From Aquitalea aquatica (GTDB lineage: Bacteria; Pseudomonadota; Gammaproteobacteria; Burkholderiales; Chromobacteriaceae): a stretch of 64,000 bases of DNA. The DNA lies in NCBI RefSeq assembly GCF_013911085.1, contig NZ_JACERN010000023.1, positions 124,001 to 188,000 on the forward strand. The letters are read 5' to 3'. Positions 1 through 8,992 of the stretch are shown here, piece after piece (the first letter of the stretch is position 1; every line of letters begins with the position of its first letter). Below the pieces are notes generated by a model. The model had not been told where the DNA came from and made no database searches. It worked only from the letters and a program-made list of their open reading frames with translations. The translations under genes were made by a program, and so were the position numbers.

Positions 1-90
1 CTGGCCCTGCAGCAATTGCAGGCGGAGAAGGCCGCTTTCCCCGAGTCGGCGGTCTACATCGACTTTCTGTTGAAGAAATACCAGAAGTAG
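1..90 (+). CDS. DUF4810-type lipoprotein, 3' end only
   Basis: The window opens inside a reading frame that runs 29 codons to a TAG stop at 88-90. The visible tail (ending AAFPESAVYIDFLLKKYQK) resembles the C-terminus of DUF4810 lipoproteins. These are usually encoded directly before a DUF799/GNA1162 lipoprotein, which is what follows here after 9 bases. A CsgG-like gene would be expected further upstream, outside the window. The identification rests on the tail and on the neighbour. Its function is not established; in Neisseria these proteins are surface or outer-membrane lipoproteins. Confidence 0.6.
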   Translation: MALQQLQAEKAAFPESAVYIDFLLKKYQK

Positions 91-99
91 GAAAGACAG

Positions 100-765
100 A
101 TGCGAAACACATTTCGATTGATGATCTGCCTGGTGGCCGCAGCACTGCTCAGTGCCTGTGCCAGCCAGCCGCCAGCCAAGCGCGATTACACTGCTTACAA
201 GCAAAGTAATCCCAAGACCATTCTGGTGCTGCCACCGCTGAACAATTCACCGGATGTCAACGCCAGCTACAGCGTGCTATCCCAGCTGAGCTACCCGCTG
301 GCTGAATCGGGCTATTACGTGTTGCCGGTAGCGCTGGTGGATGCCACTTTCAAGCAGAATGGCCTGACGGTGGCCGGTGATATTCACCAGGTTGCACCAG
401 CCAAGCTGCGTGAAATCTTTGGTGCCGATGCCGCCTTGTTTGTCACGGTCAGCAAGTACGGCTCGACTTATACCGTACTGGATAGCGTGACCGTGGTGAC
501 TGCTTCGGCGCGACTGGTTGATCTGCGCAGCGGGACCGAGTTGTGGAGCGGTAGCGCCAGTGCGTCCAGTGCCGAAAATCAGAACAACAACTCTGGTGGC
601 GGGTTGGTGGGCATGCTGATCAGTGCGGCGATCAGGCAGGTTGCCAACAACCTGAGTGACAGTGGCCATGATGTGGCGGGCATGACCAGCCAGCGGCTGT
701 TGTCGGCCGGCTACCCCAATGGCTTGCTGTTTGGACCGCATTCCCCGCGTTACGGTACGGACTAA
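100..765 (+). CDS. DUF799 (GNA1162-family) lipoprotein
   Basis: A 221-residue protein with a lipoprotein signal peptide: a basic N-terminus, a hydrophobic stretch and a lipobox LLSAC, so Cys20 is the predicted lipidated residue. The mature part matches the DUF799/GNA1162 family, outer-membrane-associated lipoproteins known from Neisseria as vaccine candidates. Their fold resembles periplasmic lipoproteins related to TolB-N/CsgG assembly proteins. AGGAAAG lies just upstream of the ATG. It forms a two-gene unit with the DUF4810 tail before it and ends at a strong hairpin terminator. The family call is good; the molecular role is unknown. Confidence 0.8.
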   Translation: MRNTFRLMICLVAAALLSACASQPPAKRDYTAYKQSNPKTILVLPPLNNSPDVNASYSVLSQLSYPLAESGYYVLPVALVDATFKQNGLTVAGDIHQVAPAKLREIFGADAALFVTVSKYGSTYTVLDSVTVVTASARLVDLRSGTELWSGSASASSAENQNNNSGGGLVGMLISAAIRQVANNLSDSGHDVAGMTSQRLLSAGYPNGLLFGPHSPRYGTD

Positions 766-778
766 GCATACCGTCACG

Positions 779-817
779 AAAAAGCCGCCAGCGGACTGCT
801 CCGTTGGCGGCTTTTTT
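779..817. terminator. Bidirectional intrinsic terminator
   Basis: Inverted repeat AAGCCGCCA / TGGCGGCTT, with an A-tract before it and a T-tract after it. It lies between the convergent lipoprotein gene and pyruvate kinase gene, so it can serve both strands. Confidence 0.85.
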
Positions 818-842
818 CATGCGTGGTGGGCCAGCAGGCCGA

Positions 843-2252
843 TCAGGGGTAGACGATGCGCAGCAGGTTGGTGGCGCCCGGGGTGCCGAAAGGCACGCCG
901 GCGATGATCACCATCGGCTTGCCCTGTTCGGCCAGGCCCAGTTTGGTGGCGCAGAAGGTGGTTTTCACCACCATGTCTTCCAGGTTTTCCGCGTCCGGGC
1001 CGTTATAGGCCACCACACCCCATACCAGGGTCAGGCGGCGGGCGGTGCTCAGCCGCGGTGAGATGCCCATGATGGGGGTATGCGGGCGCTCGCGCGCCAG
1101 GCGCAGGCAGGTAGAGCCTGAGGTGGTAAAGGCTGCCGATACGGTGACCGGCAGGATGGAGGCTACCTTGCGCACGCAGGCGGCGATGGCATCGGCCTGC
1201 TCGGGAGACTCGGCTGCGCTGTAATCCAGCGCCATCACCCGGCGGTAGTCCGGCGCACCTTCCACGCGGCGGATGACCCGGTCCATGATCTGCACCGCTT
1301 CTACCGGGAAGGCTCCGGCAGCGGTTTCGGCTGACAGCATTACGGCATCGGCACCTTCATACACTGCCGTGGCGACGTCATTGGCTTCCGCACGGGTGGG
1401 GGTGGGGGCGGAAATCATCGACTCCAGCATCTGGGTAGCCACGATCACCGGACGGCCCAGGTGGCGGCACTGGTGCACGATGCGGCGCTGTACCACCGGC
1501 ACGTCTTCCGGCGGCAATTCCACGCCCAGATCGCCACGGGCCACCATCACCGCATCGGCCAGTTCGGCAATTTCGTCCAGCTGATCCACCGCTGACGGCT
1601 TTTCAATCTTCACTACGATGCCCACGCTATTGCCTATCATCTGGCGCAATTCGCGTACGTCTTCGGCGGTTTGCACAAAGGACAGGGCGATCCAGTCGGC
1701 ACCTTCCTGCAGGGCAAACTGGGCGTCCTTGCGGTCTTTCGGGGTGATGGCGGACAGCGGCAGGATGGTTTGCGGCAGGTTGAAGCCCTTGCGGTCAGAC
1801 AGCTCACCCCCCACGGCCACCGTGGTGTGGATGACCCGGTCCTGCACGCGTTCCACGTGAAACGACAGCTTGCCGTCATTCACCAGGATGTGATGGCCAT
1901 GTTCCAGTGCGGCAAAGGCTTCCGGGTGGGGCAGGGTGACCTGCTCGGCATCGCCGTCCACCTGATCAAGCACAAAACGGTAGGGCTGGCCGGTGCTGAC
2001 GGTGACTGGGCCTTGCGGGAAAGTGCCGATGCGCAGCTTGGGGCCTTGCAGATCAACCAGTACACCGATGGGGCGGCCCATTTCGGTTTCTGCTGCGCGG
2101 ATGGCGGCCAGGCGGGCGCGGTGATCGTCGTGGCTGCCGTGGCTCATATTGAGCCGGAATACATTCACCCCGGCGCGTGCCAGCGCCAGGATCTGCTGCG
2201 GGCTGCTGGATACCGGTCCCAGCGTGGCGAGAATCTTGGTATTGCGGAGCAT
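843..2252 (-). CDS. pyk: Pyruvate kinase
   Basis: A full-length 469-residue pyruvate kinase, which transfers phosphate from phosphoenolpyruvate to ADP in the last step of glycolysis. The N-terminus TKILATLGP and the RLNMSHG segment are the usual start of the barrel. VVKIEKPSAVDQLDEI is the active-site signature with its catalytic lysine, and MVARGDLGVELP follows as in the family. The C-terminal domain has the nucleotide/effector fold. Length and start match bacterial enzymes. It is monocistronic, converging on the DUF799 gene and divergent from glpK. Whether it is the PykA or PykF type cannot be settled by eye. Confidence 0.95.
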   Translation of the reverse strand: MLRNTKILATLGPVSSSPQQILALARAGVNVFRLNMSHGSHDDHRARLAAIRAAETEMGRPIGVLVDLQGPKLRIGTFPQGPVTVSTGQPYRFVLDQVDGDAEQVTLPHPEAFAALEHGHHILVNDGKLSFHVERVQDRVIHTTVAVGGELSDRKGFNLPQTILPLSAITPKDRKDAQFALQEGADWIALSFVQTAEDVRELRQMIGNSVGIVVKIEKPSAVDQLDEIAELADAVMVARGDLGVELPPEDVPVVQRRIVHQCRHLGRPVIVATQMLESMISAPTPTRAEANDVATAVYEGADAVMLSAETAAGAFPVEAVQIMDRVIRRVEGAPDYRRVMALDYSAAESPEQADAIAACVRKVASILPVTVSAAFTTSGSTCLRLARERPHTPIMGISPRLSTARRLTLVWGVVAYNGPDAENLEDMVVKTTFCATKLGLAEQGKPMVIIAGVPFGTPGATNLLRIVYP

Positions 2253-2675
2253 GTACTTGTCCTTGTCGATGCCCGGCCAGAGCTGCCGGCGGGCGTGAGG
2301 TGTTGTCTGGTGCGCCTGATCTGCAGGCTAGTTGCCTGCCAGGTTCTCTTTGTTTCCGCATCATGCTGCCACATCCGCGCTGTAGTGGCTGCGCTACCTT
2401 GCCGGTACTTGGTCTGGGTGTTGCCGTCTTGTCAGTAGACAAATTTTCCGGGTGCGAATCATGCGCGTTTTGCTTGCGCTGCGGTGGTCTGGTGTTGTTA
2501 TTTTGCCTCGTCTGGCAAAACGCCTGGTTTGCTGCAAAGCAAGAAAGGCGCAAATCATTGTAGTGCGGTGCTTACAGACCATGGTCATTTGCGATATCGT
2601 GCGCTGCAAAACGGCCAGTTGGCCGCTAACGGCGGGTCGGATTTCAGCAAACAGCGAAAGTTTTATGCGTGTTGA

Positions 2676-2703
2676 TTGACAGCTGAATCGTGACAACTAG
2701 AAT
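2676..2703 (+). promoter_or_regulatory. Sigma-70 promoter of glpK
   Basis: TTGACA at 2676-2681 and TAGAAT at 2698-2703, separated by 16 bases. The -35 is perfect and the -10 differs from TATAAT at one position. It lies about 170 bases before the glpK start, leaving a long AT-rich leader. Confidence 0.65.
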
Positions 2704-2713
2704 TGGCCGAAAA

Positions 2714-2730
2714 TAAAACGAACAATATAA
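2714..2730 (+). promoter_or_regulatory. Candidate GlpR operator at glpK
   Basis: AAACGAACA at 2716-2724, just downstream of the predicted -10, where a repressor would block initiation. The same 9-mer occurs upstream of glpD at 5483-5491. CGAACA matches the half-site of the E. coli GlpR operator (recalled as ATGTTCG...CGAACAT). The opposing half-site is poor, so the full operator boundaries are uncertain. Confidence 0.4.
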
Positions 2731-2873
2731 ATACAAAAAACAACATAACAAAGATTGCTGCCTCGCTTTTCCAGCCAGTTCGCTGGAGAGGTCTGAGGTG
2801 ATGCCGTCAAAACCAGTCAGCAAAAAGCGCTCGGCCTGCAACGGCCCTTTGGATTGCAAAGGAGACACCTCAC

Positions 2874-4370
2874 ATGAAAAACCAGTTCATCCTGGCTCTG
2901 GACCAGGGAACCACCAGTTCCCGCGCCATTCTGTTCAATCAGGCTGGCGACATCGTTTCGCTGGCACAAAAGGAATTCCGCCAGATCTACCCCCAGCCGG
3001 GCTGGGTAGAGCACGACCCGCAGGAGATCTGGGGCGGTCAGGCCGGTGTCGCGGCCGAAGCCGTGGCCAAGGCCGGTATCGATGGCCGCAGCATTGCCGC
3101 CATCGGCATTACCAACCAGCGCGAAACCACCATCGTGTGGGACCGTGAAACCAGCCTGCCGGTATACAACGCCATCGTCTGGCAAGACCGCCGCACGGCG
3201 GAATTTTGCGATCAGCTGAAAGAGCGCGGCCTGGCCGACGCCATCCGCAACAAGACCGGCCTGCCGGTGGATGCCTATTTCTCCGGCAGCAAGATCAAGT
3301 GGATTCTGGACAATGTGCCGGGTGCGCGTGCCCGCGCCGAAGCCGGCAAGCTGGCCTTCGGTACGGTGGACAGCTGGCTGATCTGGAATTTCACCCACGG
3401 CAAGGTACACGTCACCGATGTGTCCAATGCCTCGCGCACCATGCTGTACAACATCCACACCCAGCAGTGGGATGCCGAGCTCTTGGACATCATGGGCATC
3501 CCGGCCAGCATGTTGCCGGAGGTGAAAAGCTCCAGCGAAGTGTATGGCCACACCCATGCGGCCCATCTGGGCGTGGAAATCCCGATTGCCGGCGTAGCCG
3601 GTGACCAGCAGGCTGCCCTGTTCGGCCAGCAGTGCACCCGTCCGGGCATGGTGAAGAATACCTACGGCACCGGCTGCTTCATGATGATGAATACCGGCAG
3701 CAAGCCGATTGAATCCTCCAATAATCTGCTGACCACCATTGCCTGGAAGGTGGATGGCCAAGTGCAGTACGCGCTGGAAGGCTCCATCTTCATTGGCGGT
3801 GCGGTGGTGAAATGGCTGCGCGATGGCCTGGGCATCATCCGTCATTCGGCTGATGTCGGCCCGCTGGCACAGGAAGTGGCCAGCAGCGACGGCGTGTACC
3901 TGGTACCGGCTTTTGCCGGCCTGGGTGCGCCGCACTGGAACCCCAATGCCCGTGGCACGATTGTCGGTGCCACGCTGGGGACCAAGGCTGCCCACATCGC
4001 CCGTGCCGCACTGGACAGCATCGCCTACCAGACCATGGACGTGCTCAAGGCCATGGAAGCCGATGCCGGCATGGCGATTGCCGAGCTGCGTGTGGATGGT
4101 GGCGCCACCGTCAACGAACTGCTGATGCAGTTCCAGTCCGACATCCTGGGGGTCGATGTGGTCCGTCCGAAAATCACCGAAACCACCGCGCTGGGTGCTG
4201 CCTATCTGGCGGGTCTGGCCGTGGGTTACTGGGATGGCGTGGCGGATATCCAGGGCCAGTGGCAGCTGGACCGCCGCTTCCAGCAGAACATGGCTGCCGA
4301 TGAGGTGAGCAGCAATGTCCGTGGCTGGAACCGCGCAGTCAACGCAGCCAAGGCCTGGGCTGAATCCTGA
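2874..4370 (+). CDS. glpK: Glycerol kinase
   Basis: A 498-residue FGGY-family kinase that phosphorylates glycerol to sn-glycerol 3-phosphate in the cytoplasm. The N-terminus [14 protein letters not shown] is the phosphate-binding motif of glycerol kinases. Other family landmarks are [25 protein letters not shown] and the C-terminal [18 protein letters not shown]. The length is normal. An AGGAG ribosome binding site precedes the ATG. glpF follows after 227 bases and glpD further on, giving a glycerol uptake and oxidation set. Regulation by the GlpR encoded at 9582-10346 is likely, as half-sites lie near the glpK and glpD promoters. Confidence 0.97.
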   Translation: MKNQFILALDQGTTSSRAILFNQAGDIVSLAQKEFRQIYPQPGWVEHDPQEIWGGQAGVAAEAVAKAGIDGRSIAAIGITNQRETTIVWDRETSLPVYNAIVWQDRRTAEFCDQLKERGLADAIRNKTGLPVDAYFSGSKIKWILDNVPGARARAEAGKLAFGTVDSWLIWNFTHGKVHVTDVSNASRTMLYNIHTQQWDAELLDIMGIPASMLPEVKSSSEVYGHTHAAHLGVEIPIAGVAGDQQAALFGQQCTRPGMVKNTYGTGCFMMMNTGSKPIESSNNLLTTIAWKVDGQVQYALEGSIFIGGAVVKWLRDGLGIIRHSADVGPLAQEVASSDGVYLVPAFAGLGAPHWNPNARGTIVGATLGTKAAHIARAALDSIAYQTMDVLKAMEADAGMAIAELRVDGGATVNELLMQFQSDILGVDVVRPKITETTALGAAYLAGLAVGYWDGVADIQGQWQLDRRFQQNMAADEVSSNVRGWNRAVNAAKAWAES

Positions 4371-4597
4371 GACGCAAGCTGACCGCCTTGTCCTGCCGCC
4401 GCCATGCCCGGGCGGACGGCAGGCCGGATGATCTGTCCGGCGGTTGCTGTGCTTCATTTTCCTGAGTGTCCACCATGCAGCCGGTGCGCCGACCTTGCGT
4501 CGCCAACGGCCTGCGGTGGTGGCAATAGCGTCGGGGGAGAGCAGCCGTCTGCCAATGTAGCGGACGGTAGCGGGAGCCCTGGCGCGGAGACAAAACC

Positions 4598-5302
4598 ATG
4601 AATCCTTTGTTTGGTGAATTTATCGGAACGGCCCTGCTGGTGTTGCTGGGCAATGGTGTGGTGGCCAATGTGCTGCTGAGCAATACCAAGGGTCATAACA
4701 GCGGCCTGATCGTGATTGCCTTTGGCTGGGCCATGGCGGTGTTTGTCGGTGTGTTCAGCGTGGCCGCCATCAGCGGTGCCCACCTGAACCCGGCGGTGAC
4801 CGTGGCGCTGGCAGTGGCAGGCAAGTTCGAATGGGCCCGCGTGCCGGGTTATGTGCTGTCACAGATGCTGGGCGGCATGATGGGTGCGCTGCTGGTGTGG
4901 GTGATCTACCGCAAGCATTACGAAACCACCGACAGTGCAGATCTCAAGCTGGCCACCTTCTGCACCGGCCCGGCCATTCGCAGCCTGCCGGGTAACCTGT
5001 TGTCCGAGGTGCTGGCTACCTTTGTGCTGGTGTTTGCCATCCTCAGCATGGTGGCGCCGAAGATGTCGCTGGGGGCGATGGATGCCCTGCCGGTGGCGCT
5101 GCTGGTGCTGGGCATCGGCGTGTCGCTGGGTGGTACCACCGGCTATGCCATGAGCCCGGCGCGCGATCTGGCCCCGCGCATCATGCATGCCCTGCTGCCC
5201 ATTCCCGGCAAGCGCTCCAGCGACTGGGGCTATGCCTGGGTGCCGGTGGTGGGCTCCTTGCTGGGCGCTACCCTGGCCGCGGTGACCTATACCCATCTGT
5301 AA
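4598..5302 (+). CDS. glpF: Glycerol uptake facilitator (aquaglyceroporin)
   Basis: A 234-residue MIP-family channel with six predicted membrane segments that lets glycerol diffuse into the cell, where GlpK traps it as the phosphate. The first pore motif is canonical (HLNPAV, N64-P65-A66). The second is S186-P187-A188-R189-D190: the conserved Asn at the second half-helix tip is Ser, read from codon AGC at 5153-5155. The Arg of the selectivity filter is kept. GGAG precedes the ATG. It sits 227 bases after glpK, probably in the same transcript, and ends at a terminator. The substrate is inferred from context. Confidence 0.93.
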   Translation: MNPLFGEFIGTALLVLLGNGVVANVLLSNTKGHNSGLIVIAFGWAMAVFVGVFSVAAISGAHLNPAVTVALAVAGKFEWARVPGYVLSQMLGGMMGALLVWVIYRKHYETTDSADLKLATFCTGPAIRSLPGNLLSEVLATFVLVFAILSMVAPKMSLGAMDALPVALLVLGIGVSLGGTTGYAMSPARDLAPRIMHALLPIPGKRSSDWGYAWVPVVGSLLGATLAAVTYTHL

Positions 5303-5343
5303 TTTTGTTTTGCTCCTGGTCGCCCCGGAAGTTCGGGGCCGGC

Positions 5344-5368
5344 AAGCCACCTGCGGGTGGCTTTTTTT
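5344..5368 (+). terminator. Intrinsic terminator after glpF
   Basis: Stem AAGCCACC / GGGTGGCTT followed by a run of seven T. It separates the glpK-glpF unit from glpD, so glpD should have its own promoter. Confidence 0.85.
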
Positions 5369-5470
5369 ATGCGCTTTGTTTGTCTCCCGCATGTGTCCTG
5401 GTGCAGCCATGGGAGGGCGGATGGCGGGGGAAGCAAACAAAATTGTGGCCTATACGCACATTGCAGCGCA

Positions 5471-5527
5471 CAAAACGAAAACAAACGAACATTTCATGTT
5501 GAATTTGTATTCGTATGACTCTATGCT
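5471..5527 (+). promoter_or_regulatory. glpD promoter with candidate GlpR half-sites
   Basis: TTGAAT at 5499-5504 and TATGCT at 5522-5527 are 17 bases apart. Upstream lie ACGAAA (5475-5480) and AAACGAACAT (5483-5492), ten bases apart, and an oppositely oriented TTCGTA (5510-5515) lies inside the spacer. CGAACAT equals the E. coli GlpR half-site as I recall it and is shared with the glpK region. The promoter is moderately supported; operator identity is inference. Confidence 0.45.
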
Positions 5528-5611
5528 AAGCAGCATCAACAAGCAGAATCCGCCTTCTTGCCCTGTAGCGACAGGCGCAGGCCGGATGCAGACAAGACCG
5601 AGGATTGCACT

Positions 5612-7150
5612 GTGAAACTCTATGACCTGATGGTGATTGGCGGCGGCATCAATGGCACCGGCATCGCGCGCGATGCGGCAGGGCGCGGGCTGTCCGTGCT
5701 GCTGTGCGAAAAGGATGATCTGGCTTCGCACACCTCGTCGGCCAGTACCAAGCTGATTCATGGCGGCCTGCGTTATCTGGAATATTACGAATTCGGCCTG
5801 GTGCGCAAGGCGCTGCAGGAGCGCGAAGTGCTGCTCAAGGCCGCACCGCACATCATCTGGCCGCTGCGCTTTGTCATGCCGCATGACAAGGCCCAGCGTC
5901 CGGAGTGGATGATCCGCAGTGGCTTGTTCCTGTACGACCACCTGGCCAAGCGTGAAGTATTGCCCGGCTCGGAAACCATCAGTTTTGACCGTCACCCTTC
6001 CGGCGCGCCGCTGAAAGCCGCATTCAAGCGTGGCTTTGTCTATTCCGATGGCTGGGTGCAGGATGCCCGGCTGGTGGTGCTCAATGCCATGGCGGCTGCC
6101 GAACATGGCGCGCGTATTGTCACCCGCACTGCTTGCGTGGGTGCGCGACGCGAGGACGGCCGCTGGATTTGCACCTTACAGCATAGCGATGGCCAGCGTG
6201 AGCAGGTGGCGGCCCGCGCCGTGGTGAATGCCGCCGGCCCCTGGGTGGAAAGCCTGTTGAAAGACACCCTGCAGCTGCCGTCGCCCAAGTCCATCCGTCT
6301 GGTCAAGGGCAGCCACATCGTGGTGAACAAGCTGTTCGATCACCCCTATGCCTATATTTTCCAGAACCCGGACAAGCGCATCATCTTTGCCATCCCGTAC
6401 GAAAACGACTTCACCCTGATTGGCACCACCGATGTGGAATACCACGGCGACCCCGGTGCCGTGGCCATCGATGCGGACGAGGTGGATTATCTGTGCCGCA
6501 TGAGCAATCGTTATTTCAACAGCCAGATCGGCCCCGACGATGTGCTCAGCACTTATTCCGGCGTGCGCCCCCTGCTGGATGACGAAGCCAGCAATGCCTC
6601 CAGCGTAACCCGTGACTATGCGCTGGAACTGGATGCCGACGTGGCACCGATGCTGTCGGTGTTTGGCGGCAAGATCACCACCTACCGCAAGCTGGCGGAA
6701 GAGGCGGTGGATCGGCTGGCCCCGCTGCTGGGCAATGGCAAGCCTACCTGGACGGCTGGCGTGCCGCTGCCGGGTGGTGACATGCCGAATGCCGATGCTG
6801 CGGCGTTCCTGGCGGCCAGCCAGCAGCGCTACCCCTGGTTGCCGGCAGCCGTACTGCAGCGCTATGTGAAGAGTTACGGCACGCGTCTGGCCACGCTGCT
6901 TGGCAGTGCCAGCAAGCTGGCCGAGCTGGGGGCGGAAATCCTCCCCGGCGTGTACGAGGCCGAGCTGAGCTACCTGGTAGACCAGGAATGGGCGGTCACC
7001 GCCGAAGACATCCTGTGGCGGCGCAGCAAGCTGCGGCTGCATTTGCCCGCCGATGCCGGCGCCATCCTGGATGGCTGGCTGGCGCAGTACCGTGCCGGCG
7101 CTGGCCTGCGCCAGCCTGAGCTGCTAGTCGCGGGCACCCAGCCGGGCTGA
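5612..7150 (+). CDS. glpD: Aerobic glycerol-3-phosphate dehydrogenase
   Basis: A 512-residue FAD enzyme of the inner-membrane face that oxidises sn-glycerol 3-phosphate to dihydroxyacetone phosphate and passes electrons to quinone. The N-terminal dinucleotide-binding motif is LMVIGGGINGTGIARDAAGR, followed by SSASTKLIHGGLRYLE, typical of GlpD. A longer reading frame with an ATG at 5558 exists. I prefer GTG at 5612 because GAGGA lies 7 bases upstream and translation then begins right at the FAD motif. It completes the pathway begun by glpF and glpK. A terminator follows at 7213. Confidence 0.95.
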   Translation: MKLYDLMVIGGGINGTGIARDAAGRGLSVLLCEKDDLASHTSSASTKLIHGGLRYLEYYEFGLVRKALQEREVLLKAAPHIIWPLRFVMPHDKAQRPEWMIRSGLFLYDHLAKREVLPGSETISFDRHPSGAPLKAAFKRGFVYSDGWVQDARLVVLNAMAAAEHGARIVTRTACVGARREDGRWICTLQHSDGQREQVAARAVVNAAGPWVESLLKDTLQLPSPKSIRLVKGSHIVVNKLFDHPYAYIFQNPDKRIIFAIPYENDFTLIGTTDVEYHGDPGAVAIDADEVDYLCRMSNRYFNSQIGPDDVLSTYSGVRPLLDDEASNASSVTRDYALELDADVAPMLSVFGGKITTYRKLAEEAVDRLAPLLGNGKPTWTAGVPLPGGDMPNADAAAFLAASQQRYPWLPAAVLQRYVKSYGTRLATLLGSASKLAELGAEILPGVYEAELSYLVDQEWAVTAEDILWRRSKLRLHLPADAGAILDGWLAQYRAGAGLRQPELLVAGTQPG

Positions 7151-7212
7151 GTGATCGAGTTTGTTGTTGGCGTATCTTGTTGTATCGGGGCTTGCTCCCG
7201 TCTCCTCCCCTG

Positions 7213-7242
7213 GCCCCACCTTTCACGGTGGGGCATTTTTTT
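7213..7242 (+). terminator. Intrinsic terminator after glpD
   Basis: Perfect 8-bp stem GCCCCACC / GGTGGGGC with a 6-base loop and a run of seven T. Confidence 0.88.
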
Positions 7243-7288
7243 GTCTGCAACTTGACGCCACCTTGTGGCCAACCAGTACCATGCCGCC

Positions 7289-8023
7289 ATGCATACCACT
7301 GATACCCTGTTGCTGGAGCTGCGTAGCTATCAGCAGGAAAGCCAGCAGCACCAGCATGATTACCACCAGCTGGTGTTGCCGGCGCGTGGCCGGCTGGAGC
7401 TGGAGGTCGATGGCCGGGGCGGCCATGTCGAGGCCGGGCAACTGGCGGTGATCGCTGCGGGTAGCGATCACGGCTTTGCTGCGCCCGGCGACAATGTCTT
7501 TGTGGTGGCCAATGTGCCGACGGCGCTGGCCCCGCAATTGGCGCAGCTGCCGGCGTTCCTGCCGCTGGATGCCGGTCTGCTGGCCTATGTCGCCTTTTTG
7601 CGCGAGGAGTTGCAGCGGCCACAGGCGGGCGAAAACGGGCGCCGGCAGATGTTGTTATTGCTGACGCAATTGCTGGCCGAGCGTGCCGGGGCCGGGCTGC
7701 AGCTGGACCGGCGCGTGGCAGCGGCGCGTGCGCTGCTGGATGCGCGCTTTGCCGAAGAAATCAGCCTGGTGCAACTGGCGGCGGCAGCACACCTGAGCGT
7801 GCGCCAGCTGTCCGAGCTGTTTCGCCGTCAGCTGGGCATGAGCCCCGGCCAGTACCAGCTGGAACAGCGCATGCAGCATGGCTGGCTGTTGCTGGAGCAG
7901 GGTAGTTTGCCGGTGCAGCAGGTGGCCGAGCACTGCGGCTATGCCAGCCTGTCCGCCTTCAGCGACCGCTTCCGCCGCCATTTCGGTATCGCTCCCAGCC
8001 ATTTCCGCCATCCTGCCAAATAA
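7289..8023 (+). CDS. AraC-family transcriptional regulator
   Basis: A 244-residue regulator with an N-terminal cupin-like sensing domain (HQHDYHQLVLPARG and AAGSDHGFAAPGDN resemble cupin strands) and a C-terminal pair of helix-turn-helices (ISLVQLAAAAHLSVRQLSELFRRQLGMS, then VAEHCGYASLSAFSDRFRRHFG). ATG at 7289 is chosen; a GTG at 7265 would add eight residues, and neither has a clear ribosome binding site. It stands 77 bases before a DMT-type exporter on the same strand, a frequent regulator/exporter arrangement. The ligand is unknown. Confidence 0.85.
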   Translation: MHTTDTLLLELRSYQQESQQHQHDYHQLVLPARGRLELEVDGRGGHVEAGQLAVIAAGSDHGFAAPGDNVFVVANVPTALAPQLAQLPAFLPLDAGLLAYVAFLREELQRPQAGENGRRQMLLLLTQLLAERAGAGLQLDRRVAAARALLDARFAEEISLVQLAAAAHLSVRQLSELFRRQLGMSPGQYQLEQRMQHGWLLLEQGSLPVQQVAEHCGYASLSAFSDRFRRHFGIAPSHFRHPAK

Positions 8024-8100
8024 GCCCGCCAGCCCGGCAAAGCCGCGCTAGTGGCCGCGCATTAAGCTGGCATATTGCCTTTCCATCACGGGTATTTGCC

Positions 8101-8964
8101 ATGCTTAGCCGCCGCCAGGCTACCTTGATCGGCAGTCTGTCCATCGTGTTATGGGGCTGTCTGGCCCTGCTGACCCGGCTGACTGCCGGTGTGTTTCCGC
8201 CTTTCCAGTTGCTGGCGATGACCTTTGCGCTGGCCTTCGGCCTGATGCTGGCCAAATGGCTGCGCGCCGGTCAGTCGCCGCTCGGCTTTCTACGCCAGCC
8301 GCCATTGGCCTGGGCGCTGGGGGTGGGTGGTCTGTTCGGTTATCACTTTTGTTATTTTCTGGCCATGCGGCTGGCCCCGGCGGTGCAGGTGAGCTTGCTG
8401 GCTTATTTGTGGCCGCTGCTGATTCTGCTGTTTTCCGCCATGCTGCCCGGCCATCGCCTGTCGCGCTGGCATGTGCTGGGTGGCCTGTTGGCTCTGGGTG
8501 GCTGCTGGTTGTTGCTGGGCGGCGGGCAAGGGGGCTTTGCCAGCCAGTATCTGCCCGGCTATCTGATGGCGCTGCTGTGCGCGCTGATCTGGTCGCTGTA
8601 TTCGGTGGCCAGCCGGCTGGTGGCACAGGTGCCGACCGATGCGGTGGGCTGGTTTTGCGCAGGCACCGCGCTGCTGGGCGGGCTGTGCCATCTGTATGGC
8701 GAAACCACGGTGTGGTCCGCGCCGTGGTCGGCCTGGCTGGGCGTGCTGGCCCTGGGCCTGGGGCCGGTGGGTCTTGCCTTTTTTACCTGGGATATCGGCA
8801 TGAAGCAGGGCAATCTGCCCTTGCTGGGGGTGTTGTCCTATGCCGCGCCGCTGATTTCCACCCTGCTATTGCTGGTGTGTGGTCTGGCCCAGCCCAGTGG
8901 CGCGCTGGCTTTGGCTTGTGTGGCCATCATCGGCGGGGCGGCGCTGGCGGCACGCGGCCGCTGA
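8101..8964 (+). CDS. DMT-superfamily exporter (EamA, YddG-like)
   Basis: A 287-residue integral membrane protein with about ten hydrophobic segments in two EamA repeats. The SIVLWGCLALLTRLTAG start and the SLLAYLWPLLILLFSAML stretch resemble YddG, an inner-membrane exporter of aromatic amino acids. The substrate here cannot be deduced beyond that resemblance. It follows an AraC regulator. The 3' end is 28 bases from the convergent peroxiredoxin gene. Confidence 0.8.
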   Translation: MLSRRQATLIGSLSIVLWGCLALLTRLTAGVFPPFQLLAMTFALAFGLMLAKWLRAGQSPLGFLRQPPLAWALGVGGLFGYHFCYFLAMRLAPAVQVSLLAYLWPLLILLFSAMLPGHRLSRWHVLGGLLALGGCWLLLGGGQGGFASQYLPGYLMALLCALIWSLYSVASRLVAQVPTDAVGWFCAGTALLGGLCHLYGETTVWSAPWSAWLGVLALGLGPVGLAFFTWDIGMKQGNLPLLGVLSYAAPLISTLLLLVCGLAQPSGALALACVAIIGGAALAARGR

Positions 8965-8992
8965 GCCGCATCCGCCAGGCATGCGGGCAGGG

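Larger units (their letters stand above)
2253..2873. other. 621-bp intergenic region between pyk and glpK
   Basis: Divergent regulatory region. The glpK-proximal 200 bases turn AT-rich and hold a good sigma-70 promoter (2676-2703) followed by a GlpR-like half-site (2716-2725). The pyk-proximal 400 bases contain no convincing ORF, RNA fold or repeat; short ORFs here lack family resemblance and ribosome binding sites. Confidence 0.6.
5303..5611. other. Intergenic region glpF-glpD with terminator and glpD promoter
   Basis: This 309-bp gap holds a terminator for the glpK-glpF unit (5344-5368), then an AT-rich stretch with two ACGAAM motifs and a sigma-70-like promoter before glpD. I see no additional gene. 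Confidence 0.6.

Noticed and set aside
2817-4457. 546-codon open frame on the minus strand
   Set aside because: Antisense shadow of glpK for the same reason; the glpK product matches its family over the full length.
4371-4597. Structured RNA between glpK and glpF
   Set aside because: GC-rich with several short inverted repeats, but no known riboswitch core and no terminator; ordinary leader is the simpler reading. A covariance search would decide.
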